Part shown: in pieces, positions 1 to 10,101 of the stretch
Layout: every line of letters starts with the position of its first letter
How positions within the stretch are numbered: position 1 is the stretch's first letter
Source of the DNA: Siderastrea siderea
Lineage: Eukaryota; Cnidaria; Anthozoa; Scleractinia; Rhizangiidae
Direction of reading: 5' to 3'
Length of the DNA stretch: 64,000 nucleotides
Assembly: GCA_964030785.1 (NCBI GenBank)
Contig: OZ034977.1
Span: 27,369,652-27,433,651, forward strand
Program-made: the position numbers and the translations under genes
The notes under the pieces: model-generated
What the model was told of the DNA's origin: nothing
The model's input: the letters and a program-made list of their open reading frames with translations, nothing else
Database searches by the model: none

Positions 1-29
1 GCTTGTCTGTGGTATTTAGTAGTCAACCA

Positions 30-400
30 CTGTTAGAGGCCGATCACCTGAGCCGGGCTGGCCCGGTTAGCCGGTTCGCTCGGTTTGGCAAGAAGAATGC
101 TCAGCCCGACGTTACAGGAGGCAAGCTAGCCCGGCAGCGGCTAAATTTAGAAGCTGTTGTGTGAAAAGATGGCCACAGCAAAGAGAACGAATCGAGTGAA
201 ATATCGACCCTCTGGTGAGCCATTTTGCTCTGAAGCGCAATTTAGTCACACGAAAGTGTTGGCCCGGCTAGTCGGGATCCCGGCTAGCCAAGCTGACATT
301 TTACCACGTAATCGCGATGTTGATGTTTGGCCTGTTTGATCCTAGCATGCAAACCGACCCAGCCCAGCTAATTGGGCCACCCAGCCTGATGTACTCGGCC
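30..400. repeat. GC-rich dispersed repeat, decayed
   Basis: This stretch carries many GCCCGG, GGCTAGC and CCGGTTAGCC motifs, in both orientations, in otherwise AT-rich DNA. The motifs resemble the terminal and subterminal sequence of the PIF/Harbinger element at 17537-21758 (CGGTTAGCCGG, GGCTAACCGAG). No clean terminal inverted repeat or target duplication was found, so it is best read as a degraded, possibly Harbinger-related, repeat. The 60-codon open frame here is not convincing as a gene. Confidence 0.35.
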
Positions 401-1059
401 CCTTAGTAGTGTATGGTGAATTCGCGAATGTGATTGGCCGAGTGGTGTATTTGATTTTTCGCAAGATACAGAAAGATCGTGCGTTAGGTCCTTGAAAACT
501 TCCTTTAGACTTTAAGTCTCTAAATTTAAACGAGATATCTTTATGACAAAAAGGCTCACACTAATTTCCTCTTTTTGGTTGATCTATGGTAGCATATCAT
601 ATTTTATAACAGTAGATCCTTAAGCTTTTAGTTGTCTCCGATGACTCGACGAGTTATCGAGGGTACGATTATGAAGAAAATGACCTGAAAGGGAGAAAAA
701 CATCCACTTTGAGTTAGCGGGTGGCCTGTTTCGAGGGTTCGATTTACCCGGAGCTAATGATCTAGGGTATAGTATTTGTTCAGCGACTACAAGACCCCTC
801 TTATAATATCCTTTTTCTAAGAAAACAGGAAGTTGTTACTGAATAAGTAATTTTCCGTTCCAAACGAGTAACGCCGCTTTCTGTGAAATTCATTTATCAT
901 GTGTCATGCTACAGTTTTAGAATTTTAGGTTGTCTGTCCCGTGATATTGCTTCAAGAAACAGTCATCACGTGACGGGAAGACGTTTGTCTATATCGTTGC
1001 AATTTCGTTTCGATTCAGTTTAGTTTTGATCCCGCAAGCTGAGCTGGACGGTTTCTGCG
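401..1059. other. No recognisable gene
   Basis: AT-rich sequence with no persuasive open frame or repeat. The 100 bases before position 1060 could contain the promoter and 5' leader of the small gene there, but no TATA box or other motif is certain. Confidence 0.3.
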
Positions 1060-1296
1060 ATGGCTAAAGAGGTAAAAAATGTCAGTGTGAAACAGTTGTC
1101 TCATAATTTGTTGCCCAATGACTGCCGATACAAGACGGCCAAAGACAAGAAGCAAGTCAGAATGGTTCGAGTGGTAATTACTTACTATACCGACTCAACA
1201 AAGAAGTCCACTGATACCGTTTCGATGGAGTGCTGTTGCGAGCACCAGGACCGGGCTGAGCAATCCCTCCGTGAAAGTCACGGACTGGTCGACTAG
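1060..1296 (+). CDS. Possible small intronless protein, 78 residues
   Basis: I do not recognise this protein. The frame opens with ATG in a good Kozak-like setting (purine-poor upstream but G at +4) and ends at TAG after 78 codons. The product is strongly mixed in charge, basic in its first half (KTAKDKKQVRMVRVV), with a Cys-rich segment MECCCEH and an acidic, polar C-terminus. There is no signal peptide or membrane segment. Residue composition looks more like a real protein than the leucine/phenylalanine-rich chance frames nearby. It stands alone between repeats, with no neighbour to hint at a role. It could be a small orphan gene, one exon of a longer gene, or chance. Confidence 0.35.
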   Translation: MAKEVKNVSVKQLSHNLLPNDCRYKTAKDKKQVRMVRVVITYYTDSTKKSTDTVSMECCCEHQDRAEQSLRESHGLVD

Positions 1297-1919
1297 TTGC
1301 TAATCTTTTTAATTGAAACTGGTGTAACTGCAGGATGCGTTTTCCTTATACTTCAATGGAACATTTATCTAATCAGAATAGAACTCATGGAACCGTGAAA
1401 CGTAGTACAGTAGCTTAGATGACAGCGTAAATACAAGATGCAAAGAAACACGGTGTAAGCGTAAAACGGATATGGACACGACAACCAAGAAAATTTTACA
1501 AAGTGAACACCAACGCTAAAAGGAACTTTGATGAGCGGAACTATTTCAAGATACAATCATCAATATCATGTACTCACGACTGTCCGCAGCTGTCATAAGG
1601 GTCATAACATGAACTTCAATTAGGACTCAAGTGCGCATCAGTACTGATCTCATACTTTCAATCAGTTGTGCCTTTTATCATGTATTTCTTAATTACGGTT
1701 TAAAATAAATTTTAGTCAGGCTTATACTGGCTTTCCCTGCTAGCAGAGGTCTCTCAAGGCGAGAGAAAAATGAGATATGATAAGCTAGAGGCCTTATTCA
1801 AGTGCGAAAGGGCGTTCTACGCCTCATTCGTGGAATATTTGTGGTCGATTATAATTACGTTAGCTGTCAACTCCATTGTTTGAAACGAACGCTCAGAGCT
1901 ATTACAACAACAACAACAA
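1297..1919. other. Spacer with a decayed miniature element end
   Basis: Mostly unremarkable AT-rich DNA. Around 1738-1772 a short block (CTGCTAGCAGAGGTCTCTC followed by a GAGAGAAAAATGAG run) matches, in reverse, the block at 7436-7495, so both belong to one dispersed repeat family. Nothing else was recognised. Confidence 0.35.
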
Positions 1920-1920
1920 T

Positions 1921-2074
1921 AAACAATTATTGGACGAGGTTGAGCAAAATATCGTGATTTGTCAGTGGCGAGTGGATCAATTATTTGCCGATGCCGAAGG
2001 CAGAGGCAAATAATTAATCTGCGAGACACTGACAAATCACGATATTTTGCGAAATCGAGTTCAATAATTGTTTT
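1921..2074. mobile_element. Palindromic MITE, about 150 bp
   Basis: The two ends are inverted copies of each other: the left arm runs from AACAATTATTGG through AAAATATCGTGATTTGTCAG and the right arm is its near-perfect complement ending in CAATAATTGTTT. A short loop contains an inner inverted repeat around TTATTTGCC / GGCAAATAATT. This is the architecture of a miniature inverted-repeat element. No certain target duplication is visible. A related inner motif occurs in the element near 42150-42265. Confidence 0.6.
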
Positions 2075-2650
2075 ATCATTCAACAAGACAATGTGTTTAT
2101 GCATTTAACCAGCACGCTTGTTTCACAATTATTTATTCCTACGCCAAGTGCGCGCTTTCGTTCCGTTCGAGACTTTAATACTCTTCACACAAAAAACAAA
2201 ATTAGTAAATTCCGCTTTCGCTAATAACTAGTTGCTTTAAAACGAATGCATCAACTGATTTGCCAAAAACTACAACGTTCAAAAGGAAGATTCACACTTT
2301 TTTCTTTAAGATTTTTAGTCAAAAATCGCAGAAGTTCCGCACTTTAATGGCTTACTTGTCGGCGTTTGAGTTTGAGCTCTAAACAGGTGACTCAACTGCG
2401 CACGAACAGAATTATTCGCAGCAAAACAGCTTCGCGCCGTAATGTGCATGAGCAGACAATTATTCGTAAAGAATTTCGTCTTTAATTTGATTTGATTTAC
2501 ACGTAGGGCAGAGTCTGTCAACACTGGCCAATTCGGATTTTTTTTTTAATGAGGTTCTGTCCAGTCTCTCGGCATAATCCACTAGTTACGATCAAAGCAC
2601 TGTTTACCAGTGATGAATGGAATTCACGTTTTTTATTCGCTTGCCACCAC
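2075..2650. other. No recognisable gene
   Basis: AT-rich DNA with a poly-T stretch near 2539. Open frames here are short and low in complexity. I see no gene or repeat I can name. Confidence 0.3.
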
Positions 2651-2656
2651 AAGGAA

Positions 2657-2840
2657 ACTAGACTACGAGCAGTCTCTCTTTCCGCTCAGGGATAGTCGAG
2701 GAAAACGAACATCGCTCACTACACCAGTGGTTCGACACGCACGTCACGTTTCAACGCGGCAGGTGATTTCCCCCTCGATCGCTTGTTCGTTTTCCTCGAC
2801 TATCCCTAAGCGGAAAGAGAGACCTGCCCGTAGTCTACAG
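2657..2840. mobile_element. MITE with about 53-bp terminal inverted repeats
   Basis: The left arm includes TCTCTCTTTCCGCTCAGGGA then TAGTCGAGGAAAACGAAC. The right arm has the complement, GTTCGTTTTCCTCGACTA followed by TCCCTAAGCGGAAAGAGAGA. The motif GGGATAGTCGAG recurs in related form at 7785 and 14865, which makes this one member of a dispersed family. The open frame across it is a by-product of the palindrome. Confidence 0.6.
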
Positions 2841-2957
2841 GGAAACGCAGTGTTTATATTTCATAGTGCTATCTACAATTTGGAACAAAAAAAAAAACAG
2901 ACAGCGAGCGAACAAGATATGCTGCAAATTGTTTGTCTAGCAAATTACTCATCTTAG

Positions 2958-3731
2958 GGACATCATAGGTGCCGCGAGTTTTGCGTTATTGTACATTCAA
3001 ATAGTACATTCAAGGCCGCGAAATTGAAGCGATATCCGCTCGCTCCAAGCACAAATTAGATACTTCACTAACGTTAACCTCGTCAACATTATGAGCTTGT
3101 TCCTCCTATTTACAAATCATTGAAATATCTACTATTAACAAATCATGGCCCTTTTGCCTGATTTTTCCTTCTGTTGTTAGCTCCAAGTAAGCTTGTATTC
3201 AGCGAAATTTCGGCACAAGACTAGCCCGGTTGCGTAGAATGGTCAAGGGATGACGATGTGTAGGGACTCTCAAATATTGGCAGGCTTTCTCTCGCGGAGT
3301 AGAGCATTTTGGCGCAATTTTTGGCGTGTTGTTGGCTTGTTTATACGCGAGAAAGCAAACTCTCGGATTGATATGAGGTCTGACATGACTTTTCTGCCTT
3401 TGCAGTTCTATCTCTAACAAGACAATTCCCAAATGTCTTATCTGTGCTTCCCTGAATCACGATTTACTTTACACAGACATTTAAACGTCCTGGTGTGCAA
3501 GATAATGTACTTGGTTCTACGCTATTCCTTAAAGGCGTGAAATACTAAGCCCAAGTTAATGCTAAAATAATTCACAAGCGGCCGTAAACTCAAATTGGCG
3601 CATTTCTTTAAATTTAACGTCTTTAATTTGGAGGCATGTGACTAGCCTAGAAAGCATAGAAATTCGAGTTTCTGAACGTATTATGTATTTGCCTCAGGCT
3701 GTCTGCAAGCAAGACAGCTTTCACCCTAACG
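2958..3731. other. No recognisable gene
   Basis: Spacer DNA. The open frame on the minus strand at 3199-3432 shows no motif or homology I recognise. Nothing else is supported. Confidence 0.3.
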
Positions 3732-3969
3732 GGGTGTAGACAAAACTGGACCCCCCTTTCTGGACCCCCTTCTGGACCCCTATCTGGACCCCATTCTGGA
3801 CCCCTTTCTGGACCCCTCGAATTTTCGGTAAAACGTTAACAAATAAAATAAAAAATAAAAAAATTAAAGTAAACAATTAAACAGGGCACGCGACTCAACT
3901 GAATTTCTTCGATCGTTGAGTTCGATTTTCTAGCTAAATTCCACAGGTTATTCCCCGTTGAAGAAGAAA
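3732..3969. mobile_element. Solo arm of the GGGTGTAGAC Mutator-like family
   Basis: This segment starts with GGGTGTAGACAAAAC, continues with five or six copies of a short CTGGACCCC repeat, then AATTTTCGGTAAAA, an A/T-rich run, and ends near TTATTCCCCGTTGAAG. It matches the left arm of the complete foldback element at 5236-6395 almost motif for motif. No partner arm was found to its right before 5236, so it is a single-arm or truncated copy. Confidence 0.65.
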
Positions 3970-5226
3970 AGAAAAGAAAAGTAATCCAATTGAAAACACT
4001 GGTATAGAGTCAACCAAAAAAATGATCAGTCCGTTTGTTTCGCTGTGTAGACCAGAAGACGAACTTAAAAGTGCATGTTAAGCACTTTAAATTCAAAGTT
4101 TTCTGAAAGAATTTGCTTCCATCTTCTGTATATAGAAAGAAGAATGATCCTTAAATGATAGGGGACAAATAATCGAACTAAGTAAATTTTACCTACCACA
4201 TTTAACCCGTGTAAACTCATCTTTACAGAACAACATAAAAATCCAAATCAGCTTACAAATCATGCGGACGGCCGAGGAAATAGGTTATACGCCGATCCGA
4301 TACTGCTATTTTTATGAAAACGTTTAGGTATATTAGAGCACCGTCGGGTTCAGTTGTCTTGTCCAACTTAATCTCAATATCTCTCGCTTCTTTTAAATTT
4401 CCTTTCCAAGCTACAACTTGTTTTAGAAAGAGTTTGACCATCTACATGATCCACAACAGACGATCAACCCGTGACCACAAAGGGTGTCATTGCCATGGAA
4501 ATGGAGTCTCCTGCCGCGCGCGATAAAATCGAGCCTCTAGCTTGGCATGGAAGGAGAGACCTCTGTCGAGATCCGACGCGTTTCCTGTCGCGCATGCGCT
4601 AGCGTTTTCTTAACAACACGTGACATTTTGGTCACGTGTAACATGACCATGACAAACTGGTTTGCGTGCGAAAGGGCAGCAGCCGTGTCAGCGCGATGTG
4701 TGAAATAATTAAGAGCTGTATCGGGAAATGCCACGAACTCCTCAACATACTTATCCGCGGACACCAGTAAAGCCAGCAGTTACAGGAAAAGACGGGAACT
4801 TTTGTGTGGATTAAACTTAAAGTCAAGCAGACAGAACACGTGGCAAGTGCGATCGCTAAATTCCGGAGAAAGGCAAAGTTTGTCGCTTTGGTTGGAGAGA
4901 ACGCCTGCCTTTCAACGGGAATCGACACGGCTGTGTAAAAAGTCTAAAAAGTGCTTTCGGTGCATTGAATCTCCGATTAAGCGAAGTAAAGATTATGACG
5001 AGGGGAACGCGGATTAATCCAGTGAATGTCACAAGAAAACAAAGTCCGAAACCAAGAATGTTTGTGTTCGTGGAGAGAGCGATCGCTTCAAGCATGCAGC
5101 AAAACAAAGCCATTGTTTTACTGTCAGAAAAAGTCAGAGATTTTAATGGCGTGATAGGAAACCATAAAGACAAGACTGAGAAACGTTTATGGGAATTTGG
5201 AAACCTTTTAAATTTCAATGAAAGTA
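3970..5226. other. Spacer with unassigned open frames
   Basis: Several overlapping frames on both strands (4632-5243) are open but do not resemble any family I know. Around 4543-4600 there is a GC-richer block with GGAGAGACCTCTG, related to the repeat blocks at 1738 and 7436. I cannot support a gene. Confidence 0.3.
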
Positions 5227-5427
5227 TTTCATCTAGGGTGTAGACAAAACGTGGACCCCCACCCTTCTGGACCCCTTTATGAACCCCTCAAATTTTCGGT
5301 AAAAAATTAAAAAATAACATAAATATCAAAAATAAAATAGTTAAACAGGGCATGCGACTCATCTGAATTTCTTCGATCGTTGAGTTCGATTTTCTAGCAA
5401 AATTCCACAGGTTATTCCCCGTTGAAG

Positions 5428-5751
5428 TTAAAACTCCTCTTTCCAATCAACTACTTCGTCAAATTTCGTCATATATTTATGCAAAAACGTCCCATCACGT
5501 CGAGATGTCAAGCGTACAAGTTCACCGATCGCATCCGCCATTTTGTTCCGAGCCGCCATATTGGTTTTGCCGCTGACCAGTATGCCCACGCCTCCACTGT
5601 TGGCGTCCTCCTCGCACGCAACATGGAGAGCAGTGCGGATGGTGAGTGATTCATTTGCAATTAAAATCAGGCTATAATCTCTTCCATCTTTTGAAACCGT
5701 TTTCGTTTTGATCACATGTATTTCCGATTTACATAGCCCATAAATAAACAA
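5428..5751 (-). other. Open frame in left arm of the foldback element
   Basis: This frame of about 107 codons reads from the element's centre toward its left end. Its last 85 or so residues match the frame in the right arm (5897-6169) with only a few differences, for example ILVSGKTNMAARNKMADAIG is identical. No known domain was recognised. The open frame could be a fragment of a captured host gene, or simply an accident of a low-stop sequence conserved because the two arms are copies. Confidence 0.3.
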
Positions 5752-5764
5752 AAGCGAAAGAAGT

Positions 5765-6169
5765 GTGCAAGATCCAGATGTTTTGGGACAACAAATACAA
5801 GGAAACGCCCTTAAAAAAGACTATTTTTGTAACCCTTTTTCGTTCCGAAATAGGGCTGCGAACAGATCAAATGTAATTTTCTTAAGAAAAGACAAAATGA
5901 TTTTAAAGGATGGAAGAGATTATAGCCTGATTTTAATAGCAAATGAATCACTCACCATCCGCACTGCTCTCCATGTTGCGCGCGAGGAGGACGCGAACGG
6001 TCAAAGCGTGGGCATACTGGTCAGCGGCAAAACCAATATGGCGGCTCGAAACAAAATGGCGGATGCGATCGGTGAACTTGTACGCTTGACGTCTCGACGT
6101 GATGGGACGATTTTGCATAAATATATGACGAAATTAGATGGAATAGTTGATTGGAAAAAGGAGTTTTAA
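5765..6169 (+). other. Open frame in right arm of the foldback element
   Basis: Mirror-image partner of the frame at 5428-5751. The shared section begins near KDGRDYSLILIANESLTIRT and ends with VDWKKEF and a stop; the first 45 residues come from the unpaired spacer. The first in-frame ATG inside the shared part is near 5897. No family recognised. Retention of an open frame in both arms is notable but not proof of coding. Confidence 0.3.
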
Positions 6170-6404
6170 CTTCAACGGGGAATAACCTGTGGAATTTCGC
6201 TAGAAAATCTAACTCAACGATGGAAGAAATTCAGGTGAGTCGAGTGCCCTGTTTAATTGTTTACTTTAGTTTTTTTGTTTTATTTTTTAATGTTTTACCG
6301 AAAATTTGAGGGGTCCAGAAAGGGGTCCAGAATAGGGTCCAGAATGGGGTCTAGAAGGGGGTCCAGAAAGGGGGGTCCACGTTTTGTCTACACCCTTTCA
6401 TCTA

Positions 6405-7019
6405 TCGTGTTTAGAATGGTTTTGATCGCGAGTGGGCTATTTTTCGTCTGGTGCCGGGGTAGATTTTCAGAGAATTCCGGCGGCGATTCTAGGAAAATGT
6501 TTTTAAAACAAGAAAAGAAATATTGTATATATATTTACGGGATTTGGTACTTCAAGAAAACTGCACACTGTAGTAAACGATTTGTACTATCATCTTTACG
6601 TCAGGAAATAACAAGAAAGAGTCATTATTGCGGCGGCAAAACTTTATAACACAGGGAGCGCAAAAAATAAAATAACTAAGCTTAATCGCTTTTGTAAAAC
6701 GAACAAAGACAAATCACGAACTTTGATGAACAAAACAGTCGCTCGAAGAAAACTGCTCCGAAAATTCAGAAGAAAGGAGTGTTTTCTATTTTGCTAAGAG
6801 AATAATGTCGACTGTTGGCTGAAATCCCATTTCTTGTTTGGCTGTCACAAATACTAGTAGCCTACAAGAGAACTTCAAACAATTCAAAGGAAAACAAACA
6901 TCAAAACATCTTACCTTTCACCGCCTACTCCATTTTTTATCCGCAAATTCACTAATTAAAACTGCAGCGACAAACAAAGGGTAATAACCCGAAATGTTTT
7001 CGGATAAGAGAAATGCCTT
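6405..7019. other. No recognisable gene
   Basis: AT-rich spacer between the foldback element and the helicase fragment. A possible 5' splice site on the minus strand (GTAAGATG, near 6915) might belong to the helicase fragment's former gene, but this is unsupported. Confidence 0.25.
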
Positions 7020-7253
7020 TTATTTTTCTGAAGTGATATTGTCGGTAGTTTGGTTAAAGCTTATAGTCATTCGATTTTCTTGCTTCAGTTGAAAGATCAG
7101 AGATTTGCCGTAGCCTGTCGGAAGGCACGCAAATGTATCGCGTTTTTTATTAATGAAAGCAAGAATTAATTTCTTCTGAAGTGATGTTATTTCCTTGATA
7201 TTTTGATCTTGACGTGTAGAAATAGCCGATTCTATAGCTTGATCGAAGTTCAA
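7020..7253 (-). pseudogene. RecQ-like DEAD/DEAH helicase fragment
   Basis: The frame contains a Q-motif-like lead (EITSLQKKLILAFINKKRD) followed by TFACLPTGYGKSLIFQL, the Walker A box (motif I, GxGKS) of RecQ-type superfamily 2 helicases. After FQL the homology stops and the frame runs into unrelated residues and a stop. The frame begins with a TTG codon rather than ATG, so its true start is unknown. Motifs Ia to VI are missing from the neighbourhood. It may be a broken gene copy, a fragment carried by a repeat, or a first exon of a gene whose other exons I could not find. RecQ-like fragments are common in cnidarian genomes. Confidence 0.5.
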
Positions 7254-7435
7254 ACTGTTTACAGACTGTCGCAGTTACAGTCGAAGACGCCAGGTAACGT
7301 GGGCTCAGTAATTTTCAGCAAACAATGGAAACAGAGCATGTGCACTCTTGTGTAATGGAACCCGGTTGTGAAAACCAGTCAGTTTCGACCACAAATCTGG
7401 TCGGCGGCTACATGAAAGAACGCACCGGATCTCGG

Positions 7436-7496
7436 CAGAGGTCTCTCCTTCCTCTCATTTTTCTCTCGTCTTGAGAGACCTCTGCTAGCAGGGAAA
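7436..7496. repeat. Short dispersed repeat with internal hairpin
   Basis: GGCAGAGGTCTCTCCTT and AGAGACCTCTGCTAGC form an inverted repeat around a TCATTTTTCTCTCG centre. The same block occurs reversed near 1738-1772 and in part near 4543. It is one of the small palindromic repeats of this genome. Confidence 0.5.
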
Positions 7497-7754
7497 TTTT
7501 GGCTCCTTCTGTTCGGCCAAAACTTAGTGTATCCCGTGAGCCAAGTCGAATGAAAAAACAAACAAACCAAAAAAAAGGACAATGTTTTTCATATCACATA
7601 AAGACACCACTTTTTTTAAATCCTGAATTCGAGTTTTGTATAAAGAGAAGCTCCATCTCTTGTGACTGTTCTGACATAACACTGCATAAAAACTCGAGAA
7701 TGTTTCGCTCAAAATACTCCGCTAGGTGACACATTTTCATTTTTCTTCGCAGTG

Positions 7755-7912
7755 ATAGTAATGTAGACTGCTAGCAGTCCCTTTCGGGATAGTCGAGAGG
7801 GCGTGCAAAATAACCGAGCGAAAAAGCCGAAACCTCGCCGCGCTGTTGATAGCTCGCGCTCTCGACTTTCGCTTGCCCTCTCGATTATCCAGAAATGGAC
7901 TGTCGGCAGTCT
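7755..7912. mobile_element. MITE related to the 2657 element
   Basis: Left end AGACTGCTAGCAGTCCC then GGGATAGTCGAGAGGG; right end CCCTCTCGATTATCC then GGACTGTCGGCAGTCT. The arms are imperfect complements, and the GGGATAGTCGAG core is shared with the elements at 2657 and 14865. The interior is GC-rich relative to the flanks. No clear target duplication. Confidence 0.5.
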
Positions 7913-8384
7913 GGTGGTTATATCAGGATAAGGCATAAAAAATGTAAACTCTTACTGCCTTCCCATAATACCTTCCTGAGGAGTCTGAGTGTTCTTTAGT
8001 TGCAGGGACTTTCCATCCAGCTGCTCTTCAAGAACTTTTCTGTAACCTGTCGTATCAATGTAAGTAACTGAAGTGTGTTTTCTTTCATTTTTTTTATATT
8101 GTTTTTCTTTTTGTTTCATAGTTTTCCCTTGTTTCGTGTTTTTTTTTAAACAAGGGACAGTATATTAACGTAAAATAGGAAAAACCAGCTCAGCCCATCC
8201 CCAGGGTATCAAAATACGAGAATCGAGTGGAAAATTATATCAGTTAAACTATACAAAACCAGAGTATGTTATGATATACGATAACAAAAATAATGATTTA
8301 ATTTGGCCAAAGATTTTTGAACGAACAAATCACTTTTGAAGGAAAACGAAATCCCCCTCCCCCCCGAAAAAAAAACACCTGCAC
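7913..8384. other. No recognisable gene
   Basis: AT-rich spacer with poly-T and poly-A runs. Nothing else seen. Confidence 0.3.
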
Positions 8385-8830
8385 GTGTTATACCGTAAAA
8401 TCCTGCTTATAATCCCTGGACTTACACAAAATCTTAAGGGTCCTGGGTGGGCTTATAAACGGGGGAGGCTTATTTCCCGGGGAGCTTATAAGGGGTATAA
8501 AAAATGGTTTCGGAATGAGCAGATAAGACAGCATATAGCGCTTTTTAAATACGTTATCCATCCACTCTCGTCTTAAGGCTTTAAAGCGTTACAATAAATG
8601 AAGAACTTTTTTAGTTCAATACTGTTATTTTGTTCTTTACTATTAGGAACAAAAACAACTATAAAACGCTAGCAATGCCAATGTAACTGGAACACAACAA
8701 AATGGAAGACAATTTGAAGTTGTACTTTGTACAAAGTAATTATGTTGAGGGAACAAGGATAAATGGATGGAGGGGGGGGACTTATATCTGGGGGGGCTTA
8801 TAACCGTGGGGGAGGGGGCATTAAATCTGC
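8385..8830. repeat. CTTATAA / G-run dispersed repeat
   Basis: Several copies of a motif made of a G run plus CTTATAA or CTTATAT lie near both edges (8450-8500 and 8770-8810), with an AT-rich middle. Low-complexity G-run plus CTTATAA repeats are widespread in marine invertebrate genomes and usually mark a degraded DNA element. No coding content. Confidence 0.45.
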
Positions 8831-9730
8831 ATTTCCAGTCTTTAATTTTGTTCTGTGGACTCTTGCCAATAGCAATTCAACGTCACCTACGTAGCCTGCA
8901 TGGGAAAAGGAGAAGCCAAATAAGTCCACCGTTTATTATGGCTGGTTGGAAGCATTTTCTAAAATGAATTGACGAGAAACAAATAAAACAACAAAAGAAA
9001 CCTTAACTGCACTGAACACATTAGAGCACAAAGAAAATAGATAATTAATTCTAGAGAGTGATTTTTAAGTCTTGAAGAGAACCAATTATTTCCCTATGAG
9101 AATTGAGCTGCAAAGGAAATGTGGCTCGCATTTTTAGAACCAGTGCTGAGCGGCACAACATGTTATGTAACCTTCATTTCTTCCTTTCCACGAATTATCA
9201 TCTAGATTACCAACGACCTTGCTCCTCGTGTCTCAGTCACTAGGGCATCAAAGATCAAACTTCAGGACTCGTAGATGCCAATTCCACGGGTGGTACCCGG
9301 TGAAAAATTTCCGTACTACGGCAATACTTAGTAGCTCGTTTTTCCAGTCTCAGTCTTTAGAAAAGGTTTGACAGGGTTCAACCAACAAATGTACGGCCGT
9401 AGCTACAACTTAATGCGAATACTCGCGATGGCATTTGTACAATCCACACCTCGAACTTGATTCGTGAACCATTTTGCCTTTAGTCTCCTAAGTATACATA
9501 TTTTAACTTTTCCAGGGAGAAACAGTTTAAGTATGAAAACATCTTGAAACGCTAGGCCAATTCTTTTATCCCCCCCCTCCCTACCGTGGTACAATGTTTT
9601 TTGTTTCGTTTCTGAGAAGGTGCGCAGCACAGCCTTAAAAAACAATTGATTTTCGAGTCTGAACATCCCGAATAATTTAGATTTCGGTCAAATAATATCA
9701 ACCCACTTTGTTACATGTCATCTTTTAATT
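8831..9730. other. No recognisable gene
   Basis: Spacer DNA. The open frames here are short and resemble no family I know. Confidence 0.3.
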
Positions 9731-9913
9731 TCCCCCAATGTGAAAGCGATGGTGTGTTTTCAATTATCAACGTTGTAATATATTATATACGCCGAAGAAA
9801 AAAAATTGTTTTTGGTCAGGAATCTACTGATTTCTAATGTGAGGTGGTTCGCGGCACTCACATTGCCTCACATTTATTGCTTCTACCTGCTCCCATGGCC
9901 TTAAGGGTTAAGC

Positions 9914-9988
9914 TTGGCTTGGTAGTTTAGTTGGTTAGAGCAGCGGTCATCTGATCCGAGCGTCGCGGCGTCAAATCCCTCCCAACTC
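9914..9988 (+). pseudogene. tRNA-like remnant in unit 1
   Basis: The sequence has an A-box-like TAGTTTAGTTGGTTAGAGC and a damaged B-box region (GGCGTCAAATCCC), with complementary TTGG / CCAA ends. The fold is incomplete and T-arm bases are off consensus, so it is a tRNA-derived relic rather than a working gene. Sister remnants lie at 13099 and 30604 in other units. Confidence 0.5.
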
Positions 9989-10101
9989 AAACATTTTCAG
10001 CTATTTTCATTTATTGTATCTTGGTGTTAATTCTCTGATTCCCAGTAAAGGTAGTTCAAGCCATTCAAAATAGCGGATTCCAGAGCCATTTGACAGTTTA
10101 T

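Larger units (their letters stand above)
5236..6395. mobile_element. Mutator-like foldback element with 9-bp target duplication
   Basis: The element opens with GGGTGTAGACAAAAC and closes with the complement GTTTTGTCTACACCC. It is bounded on both sides by the same nine bases, TTTCATCTA (5227-5235 and 6396-6404), a textbook target duplication. Each arm is roughly 470-490 bp and they are inverted copies; the spacer is about 200 bp. Each arm carries short tandem GGGGTCCAGA-type repeats near its end. Long terminal inverted repeats with 9-bp duplications are typical of Mutator-like (MULE) elements; no transposase is present, so it is non-autonomous. Each arm also holds an open frame, read from the centre outward. 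Confidence 0.8.

Noticed and set aside
157..339. 60-codon open frame near the window start
   Set aside because: It lies inside a GC-rich repeat with inverted motifs, has no recognisable domain, and is as expected for chance.
2610..2957. 115-codon open frame
   Set aside because: It spans the palindromic MITE at 2657-2840; the frame is produced by the inverted arms.
4856..5243. Overlapping frames of 92-120 codons on both strands
   Set aside because: Both strands are open over the same stretch, neither shows a domain, and the plus frame does not start with ATG in a convincing context; no gene claimed.
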